Shown here: positions 18,642 through 25,819 of the stretch, one piece after another | Position numbering within the stretch: the stretch's first letter is position 1 | Layout of the letters: every line of letters begins with the position of its first letter | Assembly: GCF_041222825.1 (NCBI RefSeq) | Contig: NZ_CP139482.1 | Span: forward strand, 1,147,001-1,211,000 | DNA from: Candidatus Thalassolituus haligoni | Lineage (GTDB): Bacteria; Pseudomonadota; Gammaproteobacteria; Pseudomonadales; Oceanobacteraceae | Length of the DNA stretch: 64,000 bases | Direction: 5' to 3' | The notes under the pieces: generated by a model | What the model was told of the DNA's origin: nothing | The model's input: only the letters and a program-made list of their open reading frames with translations | The model's database searches: none | Made by a program: the position numbers and the translations under genes

Positions 18642-19409
18642 TCAGCGTGCGGTGTAGCCGCCGTCGATCACCAGCTCTGAGCCGGTAACCCAGCGGGCTT
18701 CGTCGGAGGCGAGATAGACCGCGCCCCAGGCGATGTCGTCCGGATCACCCGTACCCAGCAGCGGATGCAGCGCGTCCAGCGCCGCCTTGGCCTTCTCCAG
18801 TTCCATACCGGCGTTGTTGGCATAACGCTTGACCAGGGCGGTGAACACGAATCCGGGGTGAATGGAGTTGAAGCGGATCTTGTCCGGAGCGTAGATGAGC
18901 GCGTCGTTCTTGGTCATCAGCCGCACCGCGCCCTTGGCGGCGTGGTAGGGTGGAATGTCGCCACCGCCGACCAGTCCGTAGATGGATGAGATGTTCACCA
19001 CCGATCCGCCTCCCGCCCGGCGCATGGCCGGGATCACGTGCTTGGTACACAGGAACACCGAAGTGGCGTCCACGTTCATGACGCGGTTCCATTCCGCCAG
19101 GCTGAGCTGGTCGGTGGGCGTGTTCTCGCCTTCGATGCCGGCGTTGTTAACCAGAATGTCGAGGTGACCAAAGCGCTGCTCAACGGCTTGCATCGCGTCA
19201 CGCACCTGCTCTTCATTGGTCACATCGACCTGGACGAACATCGCCTGGCCTCCGCCGGTTTCGATCCGGTGCGCCAGATCAGCGCCCCGGCTGTCGAGGT
19301 CGAGAATGCCGATGGCCGCACCGTGCTCGGCCATGCGCAGGCAGATAGCTTCGCCAAAGCCGTTGCTGCCGCCGGTGATTGCCGCAACCTTGTTTTCAAG
19401 TCGTTTCAT
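18642..19409 (-). CDS. Short-chain dehydrogenase/reductase
   Basis: A 255-residue classical SDR. The cofactor loop is AITGGSNGFGEA (residues 10-21), followed by an acidic residue pair in 'GILDLDSRG' that points to NAD rather than NADP. NNAG is present, and the catalytic set is Ser in 'VVNISSIYG' with YHAAK. The C-terminal 'GSELVIDGGYTAR' is standard. Next to the Baeyer-Villiger monooxygenase it probably oxidises a secondary alcohol to the ketone substrate. It lies 26 bp after the monooxygenase stop, in one operon. Confidence 0.92.
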   Translation of the reverse strand: MKRLENKVAAITGGSNGFGEAICLRMAEHGAAIGILDLDSRGADLAHRIETGGGQAMFVQVDVTNEEQVRDAMQAVEQRFGHLDILVNNAGIEGENTPTDQLSLAEWNRVMNVDATSVFLCTKHVIPAMRRAGGGSVVNISSIYGLVGGGDIPPYHAAKGAVRLMTKNDALIYAPDKIRFNSIHPGFVFTALVKRYANNAGMELEKAKAALDALHPLLGTGDPDDIAWGAVYLASDEARWVTGSELVIDGGYTAR

Positions 19410-19435
19410 TGTCTTATCTCCAGTCGACTCTGCGT

Positions 19436-21091
19436 TCAGTGCATCTCGAAGCCGGGGTAGCCATCGCGGGCCAGTTCGTCACAGCGCTTGTGGTAGTTGC
19501 CGACGCCGCCGATGTAGGAGAGCAGGCGCCGGGGCTTGCCTTCCACGTTGGAGCCCATGTACCAGGAGTCGGTCTTGACCACGAGGGTTCTGGCTGCGGT
19601 CTCGTCGTGGTGGCGCACCCAGTCGTCTTCGAACTCGGCGGTTGCTTCAACCACCTGCTTGTCGTGCTTGAGGGCGTAGTCGATGCAGCCGGTGATCCAG
19701 TCAACCTGCTGTTGCAGACAGGTGGTCATGTTGCATAGGGCGGCCGAGGGTGCCAGCGGGGCACCGGTGGTGAACAGGTTAGGATAACCATGCACCTGCA
19801 GGCCCATGGAGGTGCGGATTTCCTGTTGCCACTGGTCCTTGAGCGAGCGATTGTTGCGGCCGCGAATGTCGATGCGTGAGAGGGCACCTGAACCGGCATC
19901 GAAGCCTACGGCCATGATGATCACATCCACCTCATGCACGGTGCCGTCGGACGTCTCGATACCCTCGGGCACAACACGGGTGATGGCGGTTTTCTTGCAG
20001 TCCACTGTCTCCACGTTGGGTTGCAGGTAGACCTCGAGATACTTGTTTTCCAACGGCACCCGGTGGGTACCGAAGCCGTAGTCGGTGGGGATCAGCAGCT
20101 CGCACAGCTTGGGGTCGTTGCCCAGGCGCGCGCGCATTTTAATGCGTACGAACCTGGAGACTTCTTCGCTGACGGCCTCATCAAAGAACATCTCGGGGAA
20201 AGAGGCCAGCCACAGAGCGAGAGAACCGTCTTCCCAAAGGCTCTCGAGTACCCGGGTGCGCTCTTCTGGCGTTTTTTCTGCCCAGGGGCCGGCATCGAAG
20301 TCGTAGTCGAAACCGGCGAAGGTCCCACGTACACGCTCCTTGAGTTCATGGAAACGTGCACTCCACTGATTCCAGTCGGCCTTGCTGTACTTGGGGTTAC
20401 GCATGGGGATAACGTACTGCGGGGTGCGCATGAAAATCTTCAAGGTGCCGACTTCCGGCGCAATGGTCTGGATCACCTGAATACCGGTGGCACCGGTGCC
20501 GATAACCGCCACTCGCTTACCCTTGAGGTCGACCGGCTCCTTGGGCCACAGGGCTGTGTGGAAGATTTGTCCCTTGAAGCTGGACTGGCCTTCGAAGCGA
20601 TTGGACAGCGGCGCGGAGAGCATGCCACAGCAGGCGATCAGGAATTGAGTGACGATCTTTTCACCTTCTGTGGTCTCGATACGCCAGACTTCGTCTTGTT
20701 CATCGAAGTGGGCCGAGGCGATACGAGTGTTGAACTGGATGTCTTTCTTCAGGTCAAGCGTATCGGCCACGTGGTTGAGCCAGCGTTCGGTTTCCGGCTG
20801 GGCTGGGAAGCGCTCCGAGGGCTGCCACGATTTGTAGAGTTCTTCCGAGAACCAGTACTGATAGATCTCTGCCTGGGAGTCGAAGCGAGCGCCAGGGTAG
20901 CGGTTCCAGTACCAGGTACCGCCTACGCCACTGCCGGCTTCATAGGCTCGAACCGACATGCCCATTTCGCGCAGGCGATGCAGCTGATACAGGCCGGCGA
21001 CGCCTGCACCAATGACGACTGCGTTCAGGTAAATACCGCCGTGCAGGTCTATATCTGCGTATCCCTTCACGGGGAGCTGTTGAGTACTCAT
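19436..21091 (-). CDS. Baeyer-Villiger flavin monooxygenase
   Basis: NADPH- and FAD-dependent insertion of oxygen next to a ketone to give an ester or lactone. The start at 21091 (MSTQQLPVKG) has AGGAGA upstream and gives 551 residues; the open frame upstream to 21280 lacks homology. The FAD fold is NAVVIGAGVAGLYQLHRL, then 'GVGGTWYWNRYPGARFD' typical of cyclohexanone/cyclic-ketone enzymes. The Baeyer-Villiger fingerprint FKGQIFHTALWP is intact, and the NADP fold is 'RVAVIGTGATGIQVIQ'. First gene of the operon with the dehydrogenase and hydrolase. The exact substrate is not readable from sequence. Confidence 0.93.
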   Translation of the reverse strand: MSTQQLPVKGYADIDLHGGIYLNAVVIGAGVAGLYQLHRLREMGMSVRAYEAGSGVGGTWYWNRYPGARFDSQAEIYQYWFSEELYKSWQPSERFPAQPETERWLNHVADTLDLKKDIQFNTRIASAHFDEQDEVWRIETTEGEKIVTQFLIACCGMLSAPLSNRFEGQSSFKGQIFHTALWPKEPVDLKGKRVAVIGTGATGIQVIQTIAPEVGTLKIFMRTPQYVIPMRNPKYSKADWNQWSARFHELKERVRGTFAGFDYDFDAGPWAEKTPEERTRVLESLWEDGSLALWLASFPEMFFDEAVSEEVSRFVRIKMRARLGNDPKLCELLIPTDYGFGTHRVPLENKYLEVYLQPNVETVDCKKTAITRVVPEGIETSDGTVHEVDVIIMAVGFDAGSGALSRIDIRGRNNRSLKDQWQQEIRTSMGLQVHGYPNLFTTGAPLAPSAALCNMTTCLQQQVDWITGCIDYALKHDKQVVEATAEFEDDWVRHHDETAARTLVVKTDSWYMGSNVEGKPRRLLSYIGGVGNYHKRCDELARDGYPGFEMH

Positions 21092-21448
21092 CTTATCTCC
21101 TTTCTTGTTATGGTCAGTCGGCGCAGGGATGCGTCGGCCGTGATCAGAATTTAAGGAAAGAGCGGTGGGCGCATCTTGTCGATTCGCGGCGAATGTTTGA
21201 ACGATCAAGTGAAGTGAGCGCCTCGGCAGTCCATCAAGAACCGACAGGGGAAAAAAGCCGACTATCCTGTTGAGGTTCATCGACGCTTCAGGTGCTGGTT
21301 GCTGGCGAGAACTCTGTGCTCAGAAGACCTTCTGCAGTTCCGGATTGACTGGGGAGTGTTCAGTTTTCTGTGTCATTTAACTACCCTGACCAAAACAGGA
21401 AATGACACGCTATGTCCGATAACACATATGAAATTGATGTACAGGGGC
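21092..21448 (+). promoter_or_regulatory. Upstream region of the monooxygenase operon
   Basis: No complete gene in about 360 bp. A perfect 9-bp inverted repeat GTGTCATTT (21370-21378) / AAATGACAC (21400-21408) lies 280 bp before the monooxygenase start. It could be an operator or the relic end of a mobile element. Confidence 0.4.
21413..21448 (+). pseudogene. First codons of a truncated gene
   Basis: ATG at 21413 with AGGA about 9 bp upstream opens a frame reading MSDNTYEIDVQG that runs straight into the inverted-repeat element at 21449. It looks like a gene start cut off by that insertion. The parent gene cannot be identified from 12 residues. Confidence 0.3.
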
Positions 21449-21702
21449 CATCTATTTAATCCGGTCTCACTCTGGGCTACCGGATGGTGTCGAATCACGA
21501 AGCCGACTTGCAGGCCTGACGGGTCAAGTCAAACGTCGTCGACACAGAGTCGAGACCATCCGGCAGCCCCCGAAGGGCGCGGGTTGCCGCCGTCCAGTGC
21601 GGTGTTGACGAATTTGAAAAGGACTCGTCATTTCGCTGCATTCGTCGCCTTGCCCTGAACAACGGCAACACTCGCGCAGAGCCGTGCAGGATTAAATAGA
21701 TG
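21449..21702 (+). mobile_element. 254-bp MITE-like element with 14-bp perfect inverted repeats
   Basis: CATCTATTTAATCC (21449-21462) and GGATTAAATAGATG (21689-21702) are perfect inverse complements. The same terminal sequence (ATCTATTTAATC) caps the IS5-type elements at 23330 and 25023, so this is probably a non-autonomous derivative mobilised by that family. Nothing inside codes for a credible protein. The IS1111-type element begins right at its right end. Confidence 0.55.
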
Positions 21703-21708
21703 ATGAGA

Positions 21709-21786
21709 TGGACGCTCCCCATAGGATCCAGCGTCAAAAGCGCTAATATTTTGTTACGAGCAAAACGTCAATATGAGGAGCGTCCA
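21709..21786 (+). repeat. 10-bp inverted repeat in the transposase leader
   Basis: TGGACGCTCC (21709-21718) and GGAGCGTCCA (21777-21786) are perfect inverse complements. The right arm contains the GAGGAG ribosome binding site of the transposase at 21788. Folding of the leader would hide this site and limit read-in translation, as known for other insertion sequences; here it is inference. Confidence 0.55.
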
Positions 21787-21787
21787 C

Positions 21788-22801
21788 ATGAACAATATTA
21801 GTACCATCGCCATCGATCTTGCAAAGTCCGTTTTTCAGATCTGCATCGTCTCCGGGCACAACAAGGTATCGAAGCAGTTACGCCTCAGCCGGGAGAAATT
21901 CAGGCAATTCATGCTGGAGCAAACACCCTCCAGAGTCGTCATGGAGGCCTGTTATTCCTCGCATTACTGGGCCAGGTTATTTCAGCAACAAGGCCATCAG
22001 GTACTGTTGATTCCGGCCCAGCATGTCACGCCATTTGTGCGGGGCAACAAGAACGATCAGAACGATGCTCTGGCCATTTATGAAGCATCCATGAGACCCA
22101 ATATCCGGTTTGTACCGATCAAGTCATTGGGTCAACAGGATGTTCAGAGCCTGCATCGAATGCGAGAACGGCTGGTCAAGGATCGCACTGCGCTTTGCAA
22201 TCAGATGCGCGGTTTGTTGACGGACTATGGTTATATCTTCCCCGTCGGAATCAATGCTGTACTTAAAGGGTTGCGCGAGATTCTGGAACAAGGTGAGCTG
22301 TCTGGCATGATGCAGTCGGAGTTGAATTGGACATTGACTGAATATGACCTGTTATCGCGTCGGATTGATCACATTAACGAAGAATTAAAGCGTTATGGCG
22401 AACAGGATCAGCAATGCCAGAACCTGATCTCTATCCCTGGAATCGGGGCTCATATCGCGACGGCCATCAAGAGTACGGTGGGCAATGCGGAGGTCTTTCA
22501 TAACAGCCGGGATTTTGCGGCGTGGACGGGGTTAACGCCGAGACAAAAGGCCAGTGGTCATAAATCGGTGATGTCAGGGATTACCAAGCGTGGGGATGCC
22601 TACTTGAGAAAATGACTGGTGCAGGCTGCACGTCACACACTGCGCTGGGCCAAGCGAAACGAAGACACAAATCTGGCGCGCTGGATGATAGACATCGTCC
22701 AGCGTCGCGGATTGCACAAGGGCGTTGTCGCCATTGCGCATAAACTGGCGCGGATTATTTGGAGCGTTTTGACACGTCAAACGGCCTTTAATCCGGCCTG
22801 A
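21788..22801 (+). pseudogene. IS110-family (IS1111-type) transposase with in-frame TGA
   Basis: The RuvC-like DEDD domain is visible as AIDLAKSVFQ, MEACYSSHYWARLF and 'KNDQNDALAIYEA'. The C-terminal transposase_20 domain has 'SIPGIGAHIATAI' and the serine region 'TPRQKASGHKSVM'. The start at ATG 21788 is preceded by GAGGAG. After residue 275 (GDAYLRK) the frame meets TGA at 22613-22615, then continues for 61 codons with clear family sequence (LVQAARHTLRWAKRN) to TGA at 22799-22801. A single nonsense change, not a frameshift, therefore truncates the protein at the end of its catalytic domain. Confidence 0.85.
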
Positions 22802-23087
22802 AAGCAAGAACCCATCGGGTAGTCGTTGTTTGATGATGTAACGGGGCAATCCGTCCCTGGTAGAGCCTGAGCGGGACACGATCGGCGTAGCCAGATCGAA
22901 TAGATGTTAAAGGTGCCAGGGTTCGGATTTCATCAGGGCTGCGGGAGCTGATCCCGAACAGAAGCCGCTATTCATTCATGGACGGGATGTCAGAACTGCC
23001 ACTGTCATCGCAACGAACAAGTGATGGTTAACAGGAAATAAATCAAGGGCATATGGCAGGTGTCAGGGCCAAGTCATCCTTGATATT
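22802..23087 (+). other. Non-coding 3' part of the IS1111-type element (candidate guide-RNA region)
   Basis: About 286 bp between the transposase stop and the right subterminal repeat with no credible ORF. In IS1111-type elements a bridge/seek RNA that pairs with target and donor DNA is encoded here. I see only its expected position and non-coding character; I did not fold it. The stretch 23100-23329 beyond the element also shows no gene. Confidence 0.35.
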
Positions 23088-23329
23088 GGGGAAGCGTCTA
23101 TATATGTCCCCTTTAGATCAGTACCCTCATATGATCTCTCCGCGAAATTTGCTCGATTTTTAGCATTCTGTTGTGGCCGTTGTGTTGAAAACTCGTTAGA
23201 AAGCTGCTGCATGGCGGCTTTGAGCTGATATTTCTGCTGCGGGGGCGGGCGCAGGACTCAAAATTGATCTGATTTTCCTCATTCCTACGCTCTGCATGTG
23301 AATGTTAATTGGGCTGTCAACCCTGAGGG

Positions 23330-24500
23330 CCCATCTATTTAATCAGTTCTTGATACACTCCCACACACGACTTCGGATAACAACGGCCACACGCTACGCA
23401 ACCCGGATTCTTCGACTTTGATAACCTGAACGACAAGCTGGATCAGCACAACGACCCACTCGCCAAAATCAACGAACTCGTCGACTGGGCTGCCTTCCGG
23501 CCTGTGCTCAGCAAGATCCGCATGCCACGCTCATCCAACAAGGGCCGTCCTCGTTCAGACACCCTCCCGCTCTGTTCAAAATAGTTTTCCTACGCCACTA
23601 CGACAGCCTGTCGCTCAAGCAGGTTGAGTATCAAGTGTTAGACCGCTTGTCATTCCGCCGCTTCCTTGGCTTGTCGCTGGAAGATCCGGTACCCGATGCC
23701 AATACCGTCTGGAAGTATGAAGAGTTACTCGTCCAGAAAAACCTCACTGATGAACTGTTTTACAGCTTGCTCTCGCAAATCGAAGCCCACGGTTATCGGC
23801 CTCAAGGCGGTCAAATTGTCGATGCTACCCTGGTTGAAGCACCCAAGCGAAAAACCGAAGAGCAGCAGCAGGAAAAAGCCCGCAAAGCACAAGAAAAATC
23901 AGACGGAGATGACGATGATTCGACACCGCCGGCCCCTCCGGAACGCACTCCGGCCCAGCAGCGCCAGGCCAGTCGAGATGCGGCCTGGACGAAGAAACAT
24001 GGCAAGAGCTACTTCGGCTATAAAAATCACACCAGCGCGGATGTCTGGGCAGATAGCGCTTATCGAAGCGCAGAAAATGAAAGCATGTTGAAAGATCGGG
24101 GCTATCGCTCCCACATCCACCGCAAGAAACCGCGAGGCAAGGACATGCCTGAACGTAGCAAGCTGGCGAATCAAAAACGCTCTCAGGTTCGGGCACGTGT
24201 CGAACATGTTTATGCGGACATGAAACGCGACGGCAAAAAGTTCATGGTGCGCTGCATCGGCCAGGCCAGAGCGGAACTGAGAATCGGTTTGATGAACATG
24301 GTGTACAACGCTCGTCGCTGGAGCTTTTTATCTCGTGTGGGATAGGTGCGTCTGCATGACGCGATTTGGACTGAAAGTAGTCCAAATCTTTACTGAATTG
24401 GCCGGAAATAGGCCGGATCAAGCCGCATTAGGATATTTCGAAGTCATTGATGTGAATAATGTGCTGCAACGGTGGCTTTACACGACTAAATAGATCTCCC
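23330..24500 (+). mobile_element. Decayed IS5-type element (copy A)
   Basis: The left end GGCCCATCTATTTAATC at 23330 and a right-end relative (CTAAATAGATCTCCCC, 24485-24500) bound a 1.17-kb unit with one broken transposase. The right end is imperfect, so the boundary is approximate. The left 143 bp recur in inverse orientation at 24881-25023. Confidence 0.6.
23396..24345 (+). pseudogene. IS5-family transposase, multiply broken
   Basis: The product would begin TQPGFFDFDNLNDKLDQH; the homologous copy at 24954 begins with ATG, whereas here the codon at 23396 is ACG. A frameshift near 23,565-23,580 ends the first frame at TAG (23582-23584), and the second frame resumes as 'FKIVFLRHYDSLSLKQ'. Within the DDE domain the sequence jumps from 'SYFGYKNH' to 'TSADVWADSAYRS', lacking roughly 40 residues that normally hold the second catalytic aspartate. 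The first aspartate (QIVDATLVEAP) and the glutamate (RARVEHVY) remain. Three independent lesions make it dead. Confidence 0.85.
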
Positions 24501-24504
24501 CTAA

Positions 24505-24852
24505 AGCTTAGTTACTGTATTGCCCTCGACAGCACTGGGTAAAGCATTAATGTATTTACATAATCAATGGGGCCGATTTATCGGCTACCTTGAAGATGGG
24601 GCTTATCCCATCGACAACAATCCGGCCGAGCGTGCAATCCGGCCCTTCACCATTGGCCGAAAAAACTGGATGTTTAGTAAAAGCCAGGCGGGTGCCAGAG
24701 CCAGTGCTAATCTCTACAGTGTGATCGAAACGGCCAAGGCCAATGACCTCAATGTGTATGATTATTTAGCCCTAATTTTTAACGAGCTGCCTAACGCCCA
24801 AGGCGTTGAGGATATTGAAGCGTTATTGCCATGGAATGTGGCGTTCGGCTAG
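24505..24852 (+). pseudogene. C-terminal remnant of an IS66-family TnpC transposase
   Basis: About 115 codons remain. The sequence 'YLEDGAYPIDNNPAERAIRP' and 'TIGRKNWMFSKSQAGARAS' is the hallmark of the IS66 TnpC C-terminus, including the final catalytic glutamate in NNPAERAIRP. The rest of the gene (over 350 codons) and the TnpA/TnpB genes are missing. The left edge abuts the right end of IS5 copy A and the right edge abuts the inverted IS5 end, so IS5-type insertions probably carved out the fragment. Confidence 0.85.
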
Positions 24853-24880
24853 GGCGTGTTTCGATTGGCGTTTACCATTA

Positions 24881-25023
24881 ATTTTGGCGAGTGGGTCGTT
24901 GTGCTGATTCAGTTTGTCGTTCAGGTCATCAAAGTCGAAGAATCCTGGCTGCATACCGTGTAACCGTTGTTATCCGAAGTCGTGTGTGGGAGTGTATCAA
25001 GAACTGATTAAATAGATGGGGCC
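24881..25023 (-). pseudogene. 5' fragment of a second IS5-type element (copy B, inverted)
   Basis: The minus strand from 25023 inward is nearly identical to 23330-23472: terminal repeat, leader, then transposase start ATG at 24954 reading MQPGFFDFDDLNDKLNQHN and continuing to 'DPLAKIN', where homology stops at about 24881. Differences from copy A (for example ATG versus ACG start) show these are separate copies. Together the two ends form an inverted repeat of about 140 bp enclosing copy A and the IS66 remnant. Confidence 0.8.
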
Positions 25024-25114
25024 CAGAGGCTGGAAGCACTGCAGTGGAGCGCATTTTTGATATGATTGATATATCAGTCTTTCAAATAGTTTTTCTACAG
25101 TCTCGTTATGTGAA

Positions 25115-25375
25115 TCAGTATTCATAGTGGTAGCGTAACTGAGCGATTAAAAGGCTATCATCGGATACTTTATATACGAATCGATGCTCATCATTAATAC
25201 GACGAGACCAAAAACCAGATAGGCCATGCTTTAGCGGCTCGGGTTTACCTATACCTTCAAAAGGATCACGGGAAGAATCCTTGATTAAGGCGTTGATCCT
25301 TTTGACCATGGCTTTGTCTGTTTTCTGCCAATATAGATACTCTTCCCAAGCCCTAGAGGAGAATGTTAGCTTCAT
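25115..25375 (-). CDS. yoeB: YoeB-type ribosome-dependent mRNA interferase toxin
   Basis: An 86-residue RelE/YoeB-family toxin that cleaves mRNA in the ribosomal A site. Key residues fall at E. coli numbering: Glu46 (GKPEPLKHG), Arg65 (NDEHRFVYKV), His83 and Tyr84 in the C-terminal RYHYEY. The start overlaps the antitoxin stop by 4 bp (ATGA), the standard coupling that keeps antitoxin first. It is carried in minus orientation beside an attC-like site, suggesting it travelled as an integron cassette. Confidence 0.95.
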   Translation of the reverse strand: MKLTFSSRAWEEYLYWQKTDKAMVKRINALIKDSSRDPFEGIGKPEPLKHGLSGFWSRRINDEHRFVYKVSDDSLLIAQLRYHYEY

Positions 25376-25623
25376 TCCATTAAGTCTCTCTCGGTGCCTT
25401 TTCCGGCTTCGAGTTCTGCAATGGATTCAAGCAAATGTCTCGCGTTTGCAGGAGAGCGTAGAAGGTAGGCTGTCTCCTCCATGGCTTGGTAGTCTTCGAG
25501 GGAGAGCATAACCACGGGTGTCTCACTCTTTCTGGTAATAATCACTGGTGAGTGGTCGTTACAGACCCTTTCCATGGTTTTGGCAAGGTTTGCTCGGGCT
25601 GCTGTGTAGCTTATGGCGTCCAT
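25372..25623 (-). CDS. yefM: YefM-type antitoxin
   Basis: An 83-residue Phd/YefM-family antitoxin, the same length as E. coli YefM. The N-terminal DNA-binding part is MDAISYTAARANLAKTMERV, then 'VIITRKSETPVVMLSLEDYQ'; the C-terminal segment neutralises YoeB. The ATG at 25623 is chosen because AGGA precedes it by 8 bp and it matches the family start; the frame is open further to 25683 without homology. The complex normally represses its own promoter, and two TGTACG boxes lie just upstream. Confidence 0.95.
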   Translation of the reverse strand: MDAISYTAARANLAKTMERVCNDHSPVIITRKSETPVVMLSLEDYQAMEETAYLLRSPANARHLLESIAELEAGKGTERDLME

Positions 25624-25632
25624 AATAATTTT

Positions 25633-25655
25633 CCTGTACGTAAACCTGTACGTAA
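25633..25655 (-). promoter_or_regulatory. Candidate YefM operator
   Basis: CCTGTACGTAA occurs twice, at 25633-25643 and 25645-25655, 10 bp before the yefM start. E. coli YefM binds paired TGTACA-core sites, so these 12-bp-phased TGTACG boxes are a natural autoregulatory operator. Confidence 0.6.
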
Positions 25656-25663
25656 CTGTGAGG

Positions 25664-25779
25664 CCACATAACAAGGTTGTCAACCGAATGCAGTTTGCTA
25701 CGCTCCGTTTTGCGGTGGCTGCGCCACTTTACCGCAAAACTCCACTTCACAAACCGTACCGTTTACAACGGCGTTAGAC
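25664..25779 (+). other. attC-like integron recombination site (orphan)
   Basis: The right end is a consensus R' box GTTAGAC (25773-25779, fits GTTRRRY) in GGCGTTAGAC. The left end TAACAAGGTTGTCAAC (25669-25684) pairs with the complement of GTTTACAACGGCGTTA on the right. Between them is a perfect internal stem TTTTGCGGT / ACCGCAAAA. The 116-bp size and fold match chromosomal-integron attC sites. No integrase and no second attC are in the window, so this looks like a stranded cassette. Confidence 0.6.
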
Positions 25780-25819
25780 GTATCAAACCCCTCTTTATAC
25801 GCTCAACCAAACATTAACA

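Larger units (their letters stand above)
21708..23099 (+). mobile_element. IS110-family element, IS1111 type
   Basis: Bounds are set by candidate subterminal inverted repeats: ATGGACGCTCCCC (21708-21720) and GGGGAAGCGTCT (23088-23099), whose complement AGACGCTTCCCC differs by one extra T. A broken transposase (21788-22801) and about 290 bp of downstream non-coding DNA lie between them, the layout of IS1111-type elements, where a guide RNA is encoded beyond the transposase. The true tips may lie a few bases outside the repeats. Confidence 0.6.

Noticed and set aside
25060..25114. Second attC site closing the toxin-antitoxin cassette
   Set aside because: CTCGTTATGTG near 25105 does not fit GTTRRRY and has no matching arm; the left part was probably replaced by the inserted elements.
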